DNA from: Agrococcus sp. KRD186
GTDB lineage: Bacteria; Actinomycetota; Actinomycetes; Actinomycetales; Microbacteriaceae
Direction: 5' to 3'
Length of the DNA stretch: 64,000 nt
NCBI RefSeq assembly: GCF_017168255.1
Contig: NZ_JABFAP010000001.1
Coordinates: 1,330,640-1,394,639, forward strand
Shown: piece by piece, positions 1-8,136 of the stretch
How positions within the stretch are numbered: the first letter of the stretch is position 1
Layout: the number at the start of each line of letters is the position of its first letter
Position numbers and translations under genes: made by a program
The notes under the pieces: generated by a model
Told to the model about the DNA's origin: nothing
The model's database searches: none
What the model saw: only the letters and a program-made list of their open reading frames with translations

Positions 1-67
1 CGACGAGCAGCCCTGCCACCATCGTGAACTCGGCGACCGCCGAGCCGCGCTCGTCGGCCAGCCGCAT
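1..67 (-). CDS. TadE-like pseudopilin, N-terminal fragment
   Basis: The gene runs off the left edge; only the first 22 codons are visible. They read MRLADERGSAVAEF followed by a hydrophobic stretch. The RG|SAVAEF pattern matches the Tad prepilin cleavage rule (Gly, then Glu at +5 and an aromatic at +6) expected of TadE/TadF pseudopilins. The ATG shares one base with the TGA of the small pilin-like gene upstream, so the two are translationally coupled inside the tad operon. Assignment to TadE rather than TadF is inferred from position. Confidence 0.7.
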   Translation of the reverse strand, partial: MRLADERGSAVAEFTMVAGLLV

Positions 68-255
68 CAGAAGCTCGTGACGCGCGCGATCGCCTGCTCG
101 AAGACGCCCGTGAGCGCAGGCCCCGCGACCGTCCAGATCACGATCACCAGTCCGGCGGTCATCAGGGTGACGAGCACCCAGCCGGGCACGTCTCCGCGCT
201 CCTCGTCGTGGATGCGCCCGACCAGGCGCTGGAATCGTCGGCTGATCGTCGACAT
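67..255 (-). CDS. small pilin-like membrane protein of the Tad locus
   Basis: The 62-residue product has a basic N-terminus, the motif DEERGDVPGWV at residues 17-27, then one hydrophobic segment (about 26-46) and a short polar tail. This is the layout of an Flp pilin, and the position between tadC and tadE fits. The start at 255 is chosen because AAGGAGG lies 5-6 nt upstream; an earlier in-frame ATG has no such site. The usual Glu-Tyr at +5/+6 after the cleavage glycine is missing, so processing by a Tad prepilin peptidase is uncertain. Actinobacterial tad clusters often hold such a small protein here. Confidence 0.75.
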   Translation of the reverse strand: MSTISRRFQRLVGRIHDEERGDVPGWVLVTLMTAGLVIVIWTVAGPALTGVFEQAIARVTSF

Positions 256-266
256 GTGCTCCTCCT

Positions 267-1202
267 TCAGAATCCGACTTGCAGGACGTGGATGCCCGGC
301 CACAGTGCGAACGCGACGGTCGTCGGCAACAAACCAAAGACCAGTGGCACGAGCATGGAGATCTCCTTGCGACCCGCCGCCTCGAGCAGGTCGCGCTTCG
401 CCGCGTCGCGCGCATCGACCGCCTGAGCCTGCAGCGTCTGCGACAGCGGTGTGCCTCGCTCGAGCGCACCGCGCATCTGGTCGACGCTGCGGGTCACGCC
501 GGGGTGATCGAGCTCGTCGGCGAGCGTCGCGAGCGCGCTCGACAGGCTCGCGCCCGCGGCAGCGTCGGCGACCACCCCCGACAGCTCCCGGCCGAGCGCG
601 CTGTGCCCAGCGGCTCCCACGCGTCGCAGGGCATCCCCCAGCCCCTCGCCCGCGGCGAGGCTGAGCGAGAGGAACTCCAGGATGGAGGGCAGCTCGCTCG
701 AGATGCGCGCGAGCCGGCGCTTCGCGCGATGCTGCAGCAGCCAGTCGAGCGTGAGCGCCCCGATCGCCGCCCCCAGCAGCGCGAGCGCCGCCGGCAGCGC
801 CACATGCCCGCCCTGGACAGCCCCCGCGACCCCGAGCGCCGCCCCGACGGCTCCGCAGAGCACGCTCCAGCGCAGCTGGCGGCCGCGGAGCTCGCCGACC
901 GTCTCGGCCGATGCCGCCTGCCGCAGCCGGCGACGGATGCCCTCCGGCGCGCCGAGCACCGCGTGCACGACCGGCGCCACGCGATCACCGATCGGCGACG
1001 CGACGACGCCGAGCACGCGGCTCGGGCTAACGCGGCGGCGCGCGATCAGGTCGCGGGCGCCTGCGGAGACGTCGAGCACGTAGGGCGCCACCCGGTGCAG
1101 CAGCAGGGGACGGCGCAGCACCGGGACGAGGCTCACCAGCATCCACAGTCCGAAGCCCAGGCTTGCGCCCAGGATGAGGCTCCAACCGAGCTCGGCGCTC
1201 AC
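267..1202 (-). CDS. tadC: TadC-like type II secretion F domain protein
   Basis: The 311-residue inner-membrane protein is one of the two platform proteins of the Tad (tight adherence) pilus. Hydrophobic segments lie near residues 3-25, 100-150 and 285-305, with the T2SSF-type cytoplasmic domain (FLSLSLAAGEGLGDALRR) between them. The GTG start overlaps the upstream tadB stop as GTGA, the same coupling seen between tadA and tadB, which decides the start over a longer upstream ORF. Family knowledge: TadC pairs with TadB and is driven by TadA. The length is normal for actinobacterial homologues. Confidence 0.88.
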   Translation of the reverse strand: MSAELGWSLILGASLGFGLWMLVSLVPVLRRPLLLHRVAPYVLDVSAGARDLIARRRVSPSRVLGVVASPIGDRVAPVVHAVLGAPEGIRRRLRQAASAETVGELRGRQLRWSVLCGAVGAALGVAGAVQGGHVALPAALALLGAAIGALTLDWLLQHRAKRRLARISSELPSILEFLSLSLAAGEGLGDALRRVGAAGHSALGRELSGVVADAAAGASLSSALATLADELDHPGVTRSVDQMRGALERGTPLSQTLQAQAVDARDAAKRDLLEAAGRKEISMLVPLVFGLLPTTVAFALWPGIHVLQVGF

Positions 1203-2056
1203 GCGAACCACCTGGCCTCGGTCGGCAGCGTGCCGATGCGCAGCATCACCCGGTATGCGATGAAGGTCACGATCGCGCCGCCGGTGATGAGCACGATGCC
1301 GCCCGGCGCGTTGTACGCCTGCGCGGCCTCGGGTCTGGTGGAGAGGATGAGGAGCACGATCCACGGAGCGGCGACGCCGAGCCTGGCCGCGCTGACGATC
1401 CACGTCTGCCGCGCCTCGAGCTCGCCGCGGGTCGCCAGGTCGACGCGCAGGTAGGCGGCGAGCTCGCGCAGCACCGTCGTCACCTCGGTGCCGCCGACCT
1501 CGCGGGCCATGCGCAGGGTCTCGATGATGCGGTCGCCGACGGGGTCAGCCAGGCGGTCCTTGAGCCGGTCGAGGGCGTACCCGAACGAGCCCGTGGCCCG
1601 GTGGTCGGCCGCATAGGCGGCGAAGGCCGGCCGCGTGATCGCCGGGCCGGCGTGCTCGAGCTGCGCCACCGCATCCGGCAGCGCGAGCCCGCTGCGCACG
1701 GCCGAGACCAGGTGGTCGACGACGTCGGGCCAGACGGCGGCCTGCGCCCTGCGTCGCCGCTTGGCGCGCCAGCGCACCGCGATCACGGGGACGGCGGCAC
1801 CGACGACGAACGCGGCGGCCGCGACCGCGACCACCGGCACGAAGGCGAGGGCGATGCCCGCTGCGAGCACACCCACCAGCAGCGAGACCGCGGCGAGGGC
1901 GAGCGGCGGCAGCCCGAACAGGCCCGCCTGCGTGAGGCGATCGAGCAGCGCCGTGCGCGGCCGCGGCTCCTCGGATCGCCGCGAGCGCGGCCACAGCCAC
2001 GGGCTCACTGCCAGCACCACGCCGAGGCCGAGCACTGCGCCGAGCAGCCAGGTCAC
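1199..2056 (-). CDS. tadB: TadB-like type II secretion F domain protein
   Basis: The 285-residue membrane protein has two N-terminal hydrophobic segments (about 2-20 and 45-95), a basic linker (RWRAKRRRR), a T2SSF domain (WPDVVDHLVSAVRSGLALPDAV) and C-terminal hydrophobic segments. It sits between tadA and tadC. The GTG start overlaps the tadA TGA by 4 nt (GTGA), so translation is coupled. It should form the inner-membrane platform of the Tad pilus with TadC. TadB versus TadC naming rests on gene order. Confidence 0.88.
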   Translation of the reverse strand: MTWLLGAVLGLGVVLAVSPWLWPRSRRSEEPRPRTALLDRLTQAGLFGLPPLALAAVSLLVGVLAAGIALAFVPVVAVAAAAFVVGAAVPVIAVRWRAKRRRRAQAAVWPDVVDHLVSAVRSGLALPDAVAQLEHAGPAITRPAFAAYAADHRATGSFGYALDRLKDRLADPVGDRIIETLRMAREVGGTEVTTVLRELAAYLRVDLATRGELEARQTWIVSAARLGVAAPWIVLLILSTRPEAAQAYNAPGGIVLITGGAIVTFIAYRVMLRIGTLPTEARWFA

Positions 2057-3285
2057 GCGCTGCCCCGGGCGAGCAATGCCGCAGCGTCGACGCCGACCGC
2101 AGCGAACTTGGCCGTGCGGGCCGGATGGGAGCCCGTCGGCTCGAGCAGCCCGTCGCGCATCGCGAACAGGCTGGACGCCTCGATGACGCCCGCGGTCGCC
2201 TGCCCCGTGGGCGCAAGGATCTCGATCACCTGGCGGTTGCCGCGGGCATCGATCGCGAGGTGCACGACCAGGTCGATGCACTGCGCGACCGTCGGCACGA
2301 CGAAGCCCGAATCGATGTTGCGCCCGGCCAGCAGCGGCAGGGTGGTGAGCTTGCCGAGGGCGTCGCGCGCCGAGTTGGCATGGATCGAGCACATGCCGCT
2401 CACCCCGCAGTTGAGCGCCACCAGCAGGTCGAGCGCCTCCGCCTCGCGCACCTCACCCACGACCAGCCGGTCGGGGCGCATGCGCAGCGATTCCTTCACG
2501 AGCCGCCGCAACGAGATCTCGCCGGTGCCCTCGAGCGACGGCTGCCGGCACTGGAGCCCGACGATGTCGTCGACCGGAGGGTCGAGCTCGAAGGTCTCCT
2601 CGACGGTCACGACGCGCTCGCCGGGACGGACCGCCGCCAGGAGGGCATTGAGCAGCGTGGTCTTGCCCGCATGCGTGGGGCCGGAGACCAGGATGTTGCA
2701 GCCCGCGACCACCGCGTGCTTGAGGAAGGCGGCGGCCTGCTGGCTCATCGCGCCGCGCTCGACGAGCGCCGACAGCGACGAGAGCCGCCGGGCGAACTTG
2801 CGGATGTTCAGGCTCGTCGCGCCGCGGGCCACGTCGCCGCTGGCCACGTGCAGGCGCGAGCCGTCGGGCAGCGACGCGTCGACGAACGGCGTGCTCAGGT
2901 CGACGCGCCGCCCGGTGGTCGAGAGCATCCGCTCGACGAGGTCGCGCACCTCAGCCTCGGTGAGCCGCAGCGGCAGCTGCTCGCTGACTCCCCCGCGGGC
3001 GCAGAAGACGCGCGAGCCCTGATTGACCCAGAGCTCCTCGATCTCGGGGTCGTCGAGGTAGGGCTGCAGCGGGCCGTAGCCGGAGACCGCGGCGAGCACG
3101 TCGCGCTCGGCCTGCCGCTCATCCGGCAGCATCGGCATGCTGCCGCCCAGGGAGCGCTCGGCGTAGGAGCGCACCGCATCGCGCACGTAGCGCTCGGCGA
3201 GATCGCCCTGGCCTGACAGGTCGACGCCGTCGCGCCGCACCTTGGCCCGCACGTTCGCGGTGATCTCGGCGACGGCTTGGCGCAT
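2053..3285 (-). CDS. tadA: TadA/CpaF-type secretion ATPase
   Basis: The 410-residue hexameric ATPase powers assembly of the Tad pilus. The N-terminal domain contains the family signature YGPLQPYLDDPEIEELWVN (about residues 70-88). The Walker A motif is GPTHAGKT at 202-209, followed by the Asp box (TVEETFELD) and Walker B (RPDRLVVGEVR). It is the first visible gene of the operon; no CpaE-like or prepilin-peptidase gene precedes it, as the next gene upstream is a divergent MFS transporter. The ATG at 3285 lies just before the conserved N-terminal helix; no good ribosome-binding site is visible, so the start is likely but not certain. Confidence 0.92.
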   Translation of the reverse strand: MRQAVAEITANVRAKVRRDGVDLSGQGDLAERYVRDAVRSYAERSLGGSMPMLPDERQAERDVLAAVSGYGPLQPYLDDPEIEELWVNQGSRVFCARGGVSEQLPLRLTEAEVRDLVERMLSTTGRRVDLSTPFVDASLPDGSRLHVASGDVARGATSLNIRKFARRLSSLSALVERGAMSQQAAAFLKHAVVAGCNILVSGPTHAGKTTLLNALLAAVRPGERVVTVEETFELDPPVDDIVGLQCRQPSLEGTGEISLRRLVKESLRMRPDRLVVGEVREAEALDLLVALNCGVSGMCSIHANSARDALGKLTTLPLLAGRNIDSGFVVPTVAQCIDLVVHLAIDARGNRQVIEILAPTGQATAGVIEASSLFAMRDGLLEPTGSHPARTAKFAAVGVDAAALLARGSA

Positions 3286-3376
3286 GGGAGCAAGTAGAAC
3301 CGAACCCGAGCGGTGCCCGCAGAAGTTGTCCACAGCCCGAATTGACCGGACGCTCCCGCTGGCGGAGGCTGGTGCG

Positions 3377-4561
3377 ATGGCCGCCAGCGAGCAGACTCCC
3401 CCGCGCGATGCGCCTGCCGCCCGCTCGCGCGGACTCGCCGTGCTGCTGACGACCACCTTCCTGGCGCTGGCCAACTTCGCGGGCCTGCTCGCCGTCGTGC
3501 CGCTGTGGGCCTCGGCCGGCGGTCTCGGCAGCGCCGCGGTCGGCAGCACGACCGGCATCATGATGGCCGCGACGGTCGCGACGCAGCTCGCCGCGCCCTG
3601 GGTGTTCCGGCTGCTGTCGCTGCGCGCGATGATGATCCTCGGCGCCGCGCTGCTGGGTGGCCCCGCGCCGCTCTACATGCTCTCGAACGATGCCGGCCCG
3701 ATCCTGCTGCTCACGGTCGTGCGCGGCATCGGCTTCGCGCTGGTCGTGGTCGCCGGCGCCACCCTGATCGCCGACGTCGCCGCGCCGGGGAAGCTCGCCC
3801 GCGCGGCCTCCTACTACGGCGTCGCCGGTGCGCTGCCGAACCTGATCGCGCTCGCGGGCGGCGTCTGGGCGGCCGACGCCTGGGGCTTCCCGGTCGTGTT
3901 CATCGTCACCGGCGCGGCGGGGCTGCTGGGTGCGGTGCTGGCGTGGATGCTGCCGCGCGGCTCACACGGCGCGTTCCAGGCGGTCTCGGGCAAGGACATG
4001 CGGCGGGTCGCGCCGGCCCTCGCGCTGTTCCTGGCCACAGCGGCGTCGTTCGGCGCGGCCTCCACCTTCCTGCCGCTGTCCGGCCCGGCGACCGCCGTCG
4101 CCGCGCTCGCGCTGCTGGCCGCCTCCGCCGGCATCGTGCTGGGCCGGCTGGGCGCCGGCGCGGTCGCCGATCGGATGGGCAGCGGCCGCCTGCTGGTGCC
4201 CACCGCTGCAGCGGCTGCTCTGGGCACGCTGCTGGTCGCGGCGTCGCTGCAGGGCCCCGCCTGGGCGCTCGTGCTCGGCGCCGGGCTGATCGGCACCGCC
4301 TTCGGCGCCGCCCAGAACGATTCCTTCGTCGTCACGATGCGCGTGTTCGGCCCCGCCCGCAGCGGCACCGCCAGCACCATCTGGAACATCGGCTACGACG
4401 GCGGCGTGGGCGTCGGCGCCTTCGGCCTCGGCTGGGTGATCGGGCAGCTCGGCCACGCCGGCGCGTTCACGGCGCTGGCCGGCGCGATCGCGGTGGTCGC
4501 GCTGGCATGCCTGCCCGGCGCGCTGCGCCGCCCGGTCGCCGAGCCGGCGCAGCCGCGCTGA
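3377..4561 (+). CDS. MFS transporter, substrate unknown
   Basis: The 394-residue product is hydrophobic throughout, with about 12 predicted membrane segments and the MFS loop pattern AGAVADRMGSGR between segments 8 and 9. The ATG at 3377 is preceded by GGAGG (3364-3368) with 8-nt spacing, which excludes the longer ORF starting in the tadA leader. It is divergent from tadA and convergent with msrA. The drug or metabolite carried cannot be told from sequence. Confidence 0.85.
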   Translation: MAASEQTPPRDAPAARSRGLAVLLTTTFLALANFAGLLAVVPLWASAGGLGSAAVGSTTGIMMAATVATQLAAPWVFRLLSLRAMMILGAALLGGPAPLYMLSNDAGPILLLTVVRGIGFALVVVAGATLIADVAAPGKLARAASYYGVAGALPNLIALAGGVWAADAWGFPVVFIVTGAAGLLGAVLAWMLPRGSHGAFQAVSGKDMRRVAPALALFLATAASFGAASTFLPLSGPATAVAALALLAASAGIVLGRLGAGAVADRMGSGRLLVPTAAAAALGTLLVAASLQGPAWALVLGAGLIGTAFGAAQNDSFVVTMRVFGPARSGTASTIWNIGYDGGVGVGAFGLGWVIGQLGHAGAFTALAGAIAVVALACLPGALRRPVAEPAQPR

Positions 4562-4568
4562 GGGCGCC

Positions 4569-5123
4569 TCAGGCGCTCGCGGAGCCTCGCTCCGGCAGCA
4601 CCCAGCCGGGTCGCACGAAGTGGCAGGTGTAGCCGTTCGGGTTGTCGACCAGGTAGTCCTGGTGCTCGGGCTCGGCCTCCCAGAACGGGCCGGCCGGCTC
4701 GATCGTCGTGACCGCCCTGGCCGGCCACAGCCCCGAGGCGTCGACATCCGCGATCGTGTCGCGAGCGACGCGCTCCTGCTCGGGCGTGAGCGGGAAGATG
4801 GCCGAGCGGTAGCTCGTGCCGATGTCGTTGCCCTGCCGGTTGAGCGTCGACGGGTCGTGCACCTGGAAGAAGAACGCCAGGATGTCGCGGTAGCTCGTCT
4901 GCGCGGGGTCGAAGACGATCTCGACCGCCTCCGCGTGGCCCGGGTGGTTGCGGTAGGTGGCGTGGTCGTTGTCGCCGCCGGTGTAGCCGGCGCGGGTGTC
5001 GAGCACCCCCGGCTGCCGGCGGATGAGGTCGTCGAGCCCCCAGAAGCAGCCGCCCGCCAGGACGGCGGTCTCGGTGCCGGGGTCGCGGGTGATCTCTCCG
5101 GTGTCGTCGATGCCGCTGGTCAT
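4569..5123 (-). CDS. msrA: peptide-methionine (S)-S-oxide reductase MsrA
   Basis: The 184-residue cytoplasmic enzyme reduces methionine-S-sulfoxide in proteins and free form. The catalytic motif GGCFWG is present, with the nucleophile Cys26, followed by the family stretches GYTGG and [11 protein letters not shown]. Cys167 near the C-terminus could serve as resolving cysteine. The length is that of a single-domain MsrA, with no MsrB fusion. GAGGAG lies 10 nt upstream of the ATG. It ends 8 nt from the convergent MFS stop. Confidence 0.96.
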   Translation of the reverse strand: MTSGIDDTGEITRDPGTETAVLAGGCFWGLDDLIRRQPGVLDTRAGYTGGDNDHATYRNHPGHAEAVEIVFDPAQTSYRDILAFFFQVHDPSTLNRQGNDIGTSYRSAIFPLTPEQERVARDTIADVDASGLWPARAVTTIEPAGPFWEAEPEHQDYLVDNPNGYTCHFVRPGWVLPERGSASA

Positions 5124-5225
5124 GATGCGTGCTCCTCACTCGTGCTGGTGCCACACGTTGCTGGTGCGGCAGCGTGCTGACGTCGCAGGGTGCGGCGTCC
5201 TCTGATGCAACACTGCCCGATGCGA

Positions 5226-5246
5226 TTCTGGTCCCGATCGCCAGAA
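5226..5246. terminator. weak inverted repeat, possible terminator
   Basis: TTCTGG (5226-5231) and CCAGAA (5241-5246) form a 6-bp stem with a 9-nt loop, just downstream of the squalene-cyclase-like gene. There is no T-tract, so termination is only a guess. The rest of 5124-5264 shows nothing recognisable. Confidence 0.25.
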
Positions 5247-5264
5247 CCTTCCTGGCAGCGCCGC

Positions 5265-6218
5265 TCAGCCCCGGATCGGGTGGCCCGCCCAGCGCAGCAC
5301 GCGCAGGGCCCTGAGCGTGATCCAGCGGTTCGGCTCGCCGGCGCTGCCGTAGTCGTTCACCGCGTCGCCGCCGTGGACGACATCGAGCGGCCAGCGGCCG
5401 TCCTCACCGCGCTTGGCGTGCACGAGGTCGATCGCCTCGCGCATGCGCTCGTCGGGCACCGCGCCGACCAGCCGGAAGTGCTCGAGCGCGCGCAGCGCGT
5501 CGTACTCGTGCCGGGGCGGGAACGCGAACTGCGTGTAGGTGACCTTCGGGATCTCGCCGGTGGACTTCCGCCGCAGCAGGTCGCGCTCCAGCAGGTACGC
5601 CTCGCCGCTCGCGCGTGCCTCGCGCACCCGGTGCACGTCGATCGCGCCGCGCGCGGCGCAGACGCGCTCGTAGGCCGCGAGCGCCTCGAGCACGCCGATC
5701 GTGGTGTCGAACGACGAGCGCACCGAGCCTCGCTCCTGGTCGCAGTTCCAGCCGCCGTCGGCCATCCGCTCCCCCAGCAGCCGCTCGACGATCCGGTCGT
5801 CGACCTCGCCGTAGTAGACCGCGTTCGTCACGAGCGCCGCGTTGATGCACGGCTCGACCTCGCCCTCGAAGAACGGCTCGTCGTCGTACTCCCAGCGGGT
5901 GACGCGCTTGACGTCGGCGACGGCCTCCCGCACCCGCGCATCCGCCGGGTCGACACCCAGCAGCCGCAGCTCCGTCAGCACGTGGGCGGTGGAGGTCCAG
6001 GGCTGGCCGGAAAGCGCCGGCTGCGCCTTCGGGAAGTGCGCGCCGCCCGCCCACTGCCCGTCGTCGCCGCGGGCGTCCAGCAGCGCCGCGCCCCAGCCCT
6101 CGGTCGCGACCCGCGCGCGCTCGCGCGCCACCGCATCCGGACCCTCATCGAGCAGGTCGGCCATCACCTGCCAGCGGATCGCAGGGTCGGCATCCAGCAG
6201 CCAGTCGACGACGCTCAC
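5265..6218 (-). CDS. squalene-cyclase-like (alpha/alpha toroid) protein
   Basis: The 317-residue protein has repeated helical toroid signatures of the terpene-cyclase/prenyltransferase fold, such as GDDGQWAGGAHF, MADGGWNCDQERG and GEDGRWPLD, which resemble QW motifs. It is half the length of a true squalene-hopene cyclase and no DxDD acid motif is visible, so cyclase activity should not be assumed. I chose the GTG giving VSVVDWLLDADPAIRWQ because homologues I recall begin this way; an in-frame ATG at 6263 would add 15 residues. The stop of the flavodoxin-fold gene lies just upstream, so they are probably co-transcribed. Confidence 0.75.
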   Translation of the reverse strand: MSVVDWLLDADPAIRWQVMADLLDEGPDAVARERARVATEGWGAALLDARGDDGQWAGGAHFPKAQPALSGQPWTSTAHVLTELRLLGVDPADARVREAVADVKRVTRWEYDDEPFFEGEVEPCINAALVTNAVYYGEVDDRIVERLLGERMADGGWNCDQERGSVRSSFDTTIGVLEALAAYERVCAARGAIDVHRVREARASGEAYLLERDLLRRKSTGEIPKVTYTQFAFPPRHEYDALRALEHFRLVGAVPDERMREAIDLVHAKRGEDGRWPLDVVHGGDAVNDYGSAGEPNRWITLRALRVLRWAGHPIRG

Positions 6219-6266
6219 GCGCCGAGCTTCCCGCCTGCCGCCCACATCGTCCGCGTCCCGCATCCG

Positions 6267-7010
6267 TCACCGGTACTCCGGGTTCTGGAACCCGAACCGC
6301 TCACCCCGCTCCCACGCGTTGCGGTCGTTGCCCTCGCTGGGGATGCCGCCGCGCAGCATGCGCGCGAGGTGCAGCAGGTTCCACGCCATGATCGTCACGT
6401 TGCGCTTGGTGAAGTCGTTGTCGGCGCCGGCGTGCGAGCCGTCGTCGAGCTCGTCCCCGTAGCTCGGGCCGGGGCCCGCCTCCCCCACCCAGCCGGCGTC
6501 GGCCTGCGGCGGGATCGTGCAGCCGACGTGCTGCAGCGCGTAGAGGGCCTCGCGCGCCACGTGCTTCATGCCGTCCTCGTTGCCGCCCACGAGGCATCCG
6601 CCGACCTTGCCAGTGAAGATCGACTGGCCCTGGTCGTTGAGCTCGCCCGACTCGCTGTAGAGCCGCTCGATCACGCGGCGCGTCACGCTCGAGGCGTCGC
6701 CGAGCCAGATGGGGGTGGCGAGCACGATGATGTCGGCGCGCAGCACCAGCTGCCAGAGCGCCGGCCAGGCATCCTCGCTCGCGTCGTGCTCGGTCATGTC
6801 GGGCTGCACGCCAGGGGCGATCGCGTGGTCGACCGCGCGCACCACGTCGACCTCGACGCCCTGCTGGCGCAGGATGCCGGCGCTGGCCTCGATGAGCAGG
6901 TCGGTGTGGCTCTCGCCCGGCGAGGGCGTCAGCGTGCCGTTGAAGTAGATGGCGCGGATGGGTTCGGTCGCGCCGCCGGTGCTGGTCTGCGTTCCGCTCG
7001 TGTCGGTCAT
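6267..7010 (-). CDS. flavodoxin-fold NAD(P)H-dependent oxidoreductase
   Basis: The 247-residue protein has a beta-alpha-beta flavodoxin-like core: an N-terminal strand and phosphate-binding loop (AIYFNGTLTPSPGESHT), then ADIIVLATPIWLGDASSVTRR, typical of NADPH-dependent FMN reductases, and a GGNEDG loop. It probably binds FMN and reduces an unidentified substrate. The ATG at 7010 is preceded closely by GGAGG; a GTG 9 nt further upstream is less likely. It is followed at about 48 nt by the cyclase-like gene on the same strand. Confidence 0.8.
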   Translation of the reverse strand: MTDTSGTQTSTGGATEPIRAIYFNGTLTPSPGESHTDLLIEASAGILRQQGVEVDVVRAVDHAIAPGVQPDMTEHDASEDAWPALWQLVLRADIIVLATPIWLGDASSVTRRVIERLYSESGELNDQGQSIFTGKVGGCLVGGNEDGMKHVAREALYALQHVGCTIPPQADAGWVGEAGPGPSYGDELDDGSHAGADNDFTKRNVTIMAWNLLHLARMLRGGIPSEGNDRNAWERGERFGFQNPEYR

Positions 7011-7061
7011 GCCCTCCACCGTGGCACGACGCCGACGGGGGCGCCAGGTGTGACCCTGGCC

Positions 7062-8006
7062 TCAGTCGATCGCCGCCCGCGCCGCGATGAGCGCGGAGAG
7101 CCGGCGGGCGAACGTCGTTGCCGCATCAGCGTCGCGCGGCAGGAAGCCAGCGCCGGTCTTCGCGCCCAGCTCGCCCCGCTCGACGCGCTCTCGCAGCATG
7201 CCGGGGGCGGCGGATGCGTCCCCCAGGCTCGGGAAGACGCCGTCGGTCACGCTGGTCCACACGTCGAGCCCGCCGAGATCCATGATCTCGAACGGGCCCG
7301 CGAGCGCCCAGCGCGGCCCGAGGCCCGCGGTGACCGTCGCGTCGACCTGCTCGGGGCTCGCGACGCCGAGCTCGACCAGGTGCATCGCCTCGCGGTAGAG
7401 CGCGGCCTGCAACCGGTTCGCGATGAAGCCCTCGACCTGCTGCGCGAGCGGCACCACCGTCTTGCCTGCCGCGGTCAGCAGCGCCACCATCCGGTCGACG
7501 GTCGCCTGCGGCGTCGCCGGCCCGGGCACCACCTCGACGAGCGGCACGGCGTCGGCGGGGTTGAAGAAATGGGCGATCACGAGCCGCGAGGGGTCCCGCA
7601 TGCCGGCCGCCAGCGCATCCGGGGCGATCGACGAGGTGTTCGAGGCGATGATCGCCGTGGCGTTCGCCGCCTCGACCTGCGCGATGAGCTCGCGCTTGAG
7701 CTCGAGCCGCTCTGGCGCGGCCTCGAGCACGATGGTCGCGCCGTCGACGGCGCGCTCGACGCTGTCGTGGGCGGATGCGCCGGCCGAGTCGGCAGCGCGG
7801 GTCGCGGTCGCGGCATCGACGTCGAAGACGCGCACCTCGTGCCCAGCCCGGCCGAAGACGCGCGCGATGCCCGCCCCCATGATGCCCGCGCCGAGCACGG
7901 CGATCGTCTCCGCACCGATCGTCTCCGCGCCGATCGTCTCTGCGCCGATCGTCTCCGCGCCGATCGTCTCTGCACCGATGGACTCTGCACCGATCGACTC
8001 TGGCAT
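7062..8006 (-). CDS. 3-hydroxyacyl-CoA dehydrogenase with expanded N-terminus
   Basis: The 314-residue enzyme is of the 3-hydroxyacyl-CoA dehydrogenase family (NAD+-dependent oxidation of a 3-hydroxyacyl-CoA; fatty-acid beta-oxidation or a related step). The Rossmann loop GAGIMGAGIARVFGRAG, the NTSSI loop and the catalytic HFFNPADAVPLVEVV segment are intact. The ATG at 8006 has AAGGAG 7 nt upstream. Between it and the first beta strand are six in-frame copies of E[S/T]IGA, which no family member needs. Two-domain architecture and length are otherwise normal. Confidence 0.88.
   Translation of the reverse strand: MPESIGAESIGAETIGAETIGAETIGAETIGAETIAVLGAGIMGAGIARVFGRAGHEVRVFDVDAATATRAADSAGASAHDSVERAVDGATIVLEAAPERLELKRELIAQVEAANATAIIASNTSSIAPDALAAGMRDPSRLVIAHFFNPADAVPLVEVVPGPATPQATVDRMVALLTAAGKTVVPLAQQVEGFIANRLQAALYREAMHLVELGVASPEQVDATVTAGLGPRWALAGPFEIMDLGGLDVWTSVTDGVFPSLGDASAAPGMLRERVERGELGAKTGAGFLPRDADAATTFARRLSALIAARAAID
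7911..8000 (-). repeat. 15-bp in-frame tandem repeat, six copies
   Basis: Six consecutive 15-bp units encode E[S/T]IGA at residues 3-32 of the dehydrogenase, and a seventh partial unit (ETIAV) is the start of the real first beta strand. Units differ by one or two silent or Ser/Thr changes. The pattern looks like slipped-strand amplification of the native strand's codons. Confidence 0.9.
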
Positions 8007-8060
8007 GTGCTGCTCCTTCGCTCGCACCCGACGATGCCACAGCACGGCACCCGTGGCGGC

Positions 8061-8136
8061 CGGGAGCGATCGGCGTCGTTGATCGCCCCGTCAGCGCTCG
8101 GGAGCGATCGGCGTCGTTGATCGCCCCGTCAGCGCT
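8061..8136. repeat. tandem 38-bp duplication at the SDR gene end
   Basis: Bases 8061-8098 are repeated at 8099-8136 without change. Copy 2 covers the last codons and TGA of the SDR gene, so copy 1 is a duplicate of the gene's 3' end placed downstream. Each copy contains GCGATC-9 nt-GATCGC, a possible small hairpin. Confidence 0.85.

Noticed and set aside
6218-6263. ATG at 6263 as start of the cyclase-like gene
   Set aside because: It cannot be excluded, but the GTG form aligns better with the family start I recall, and the extra 15 residues are Arg/Asp-rich and unrelated.
5190-8120. 976-codon open frame on the plus strand
   Set aside because: It lies antisense to the cyclase-like, flavodoxin-fold and dehydrogenase genes, which have recognised motifs. 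Its composition is typical of a shadow frame.
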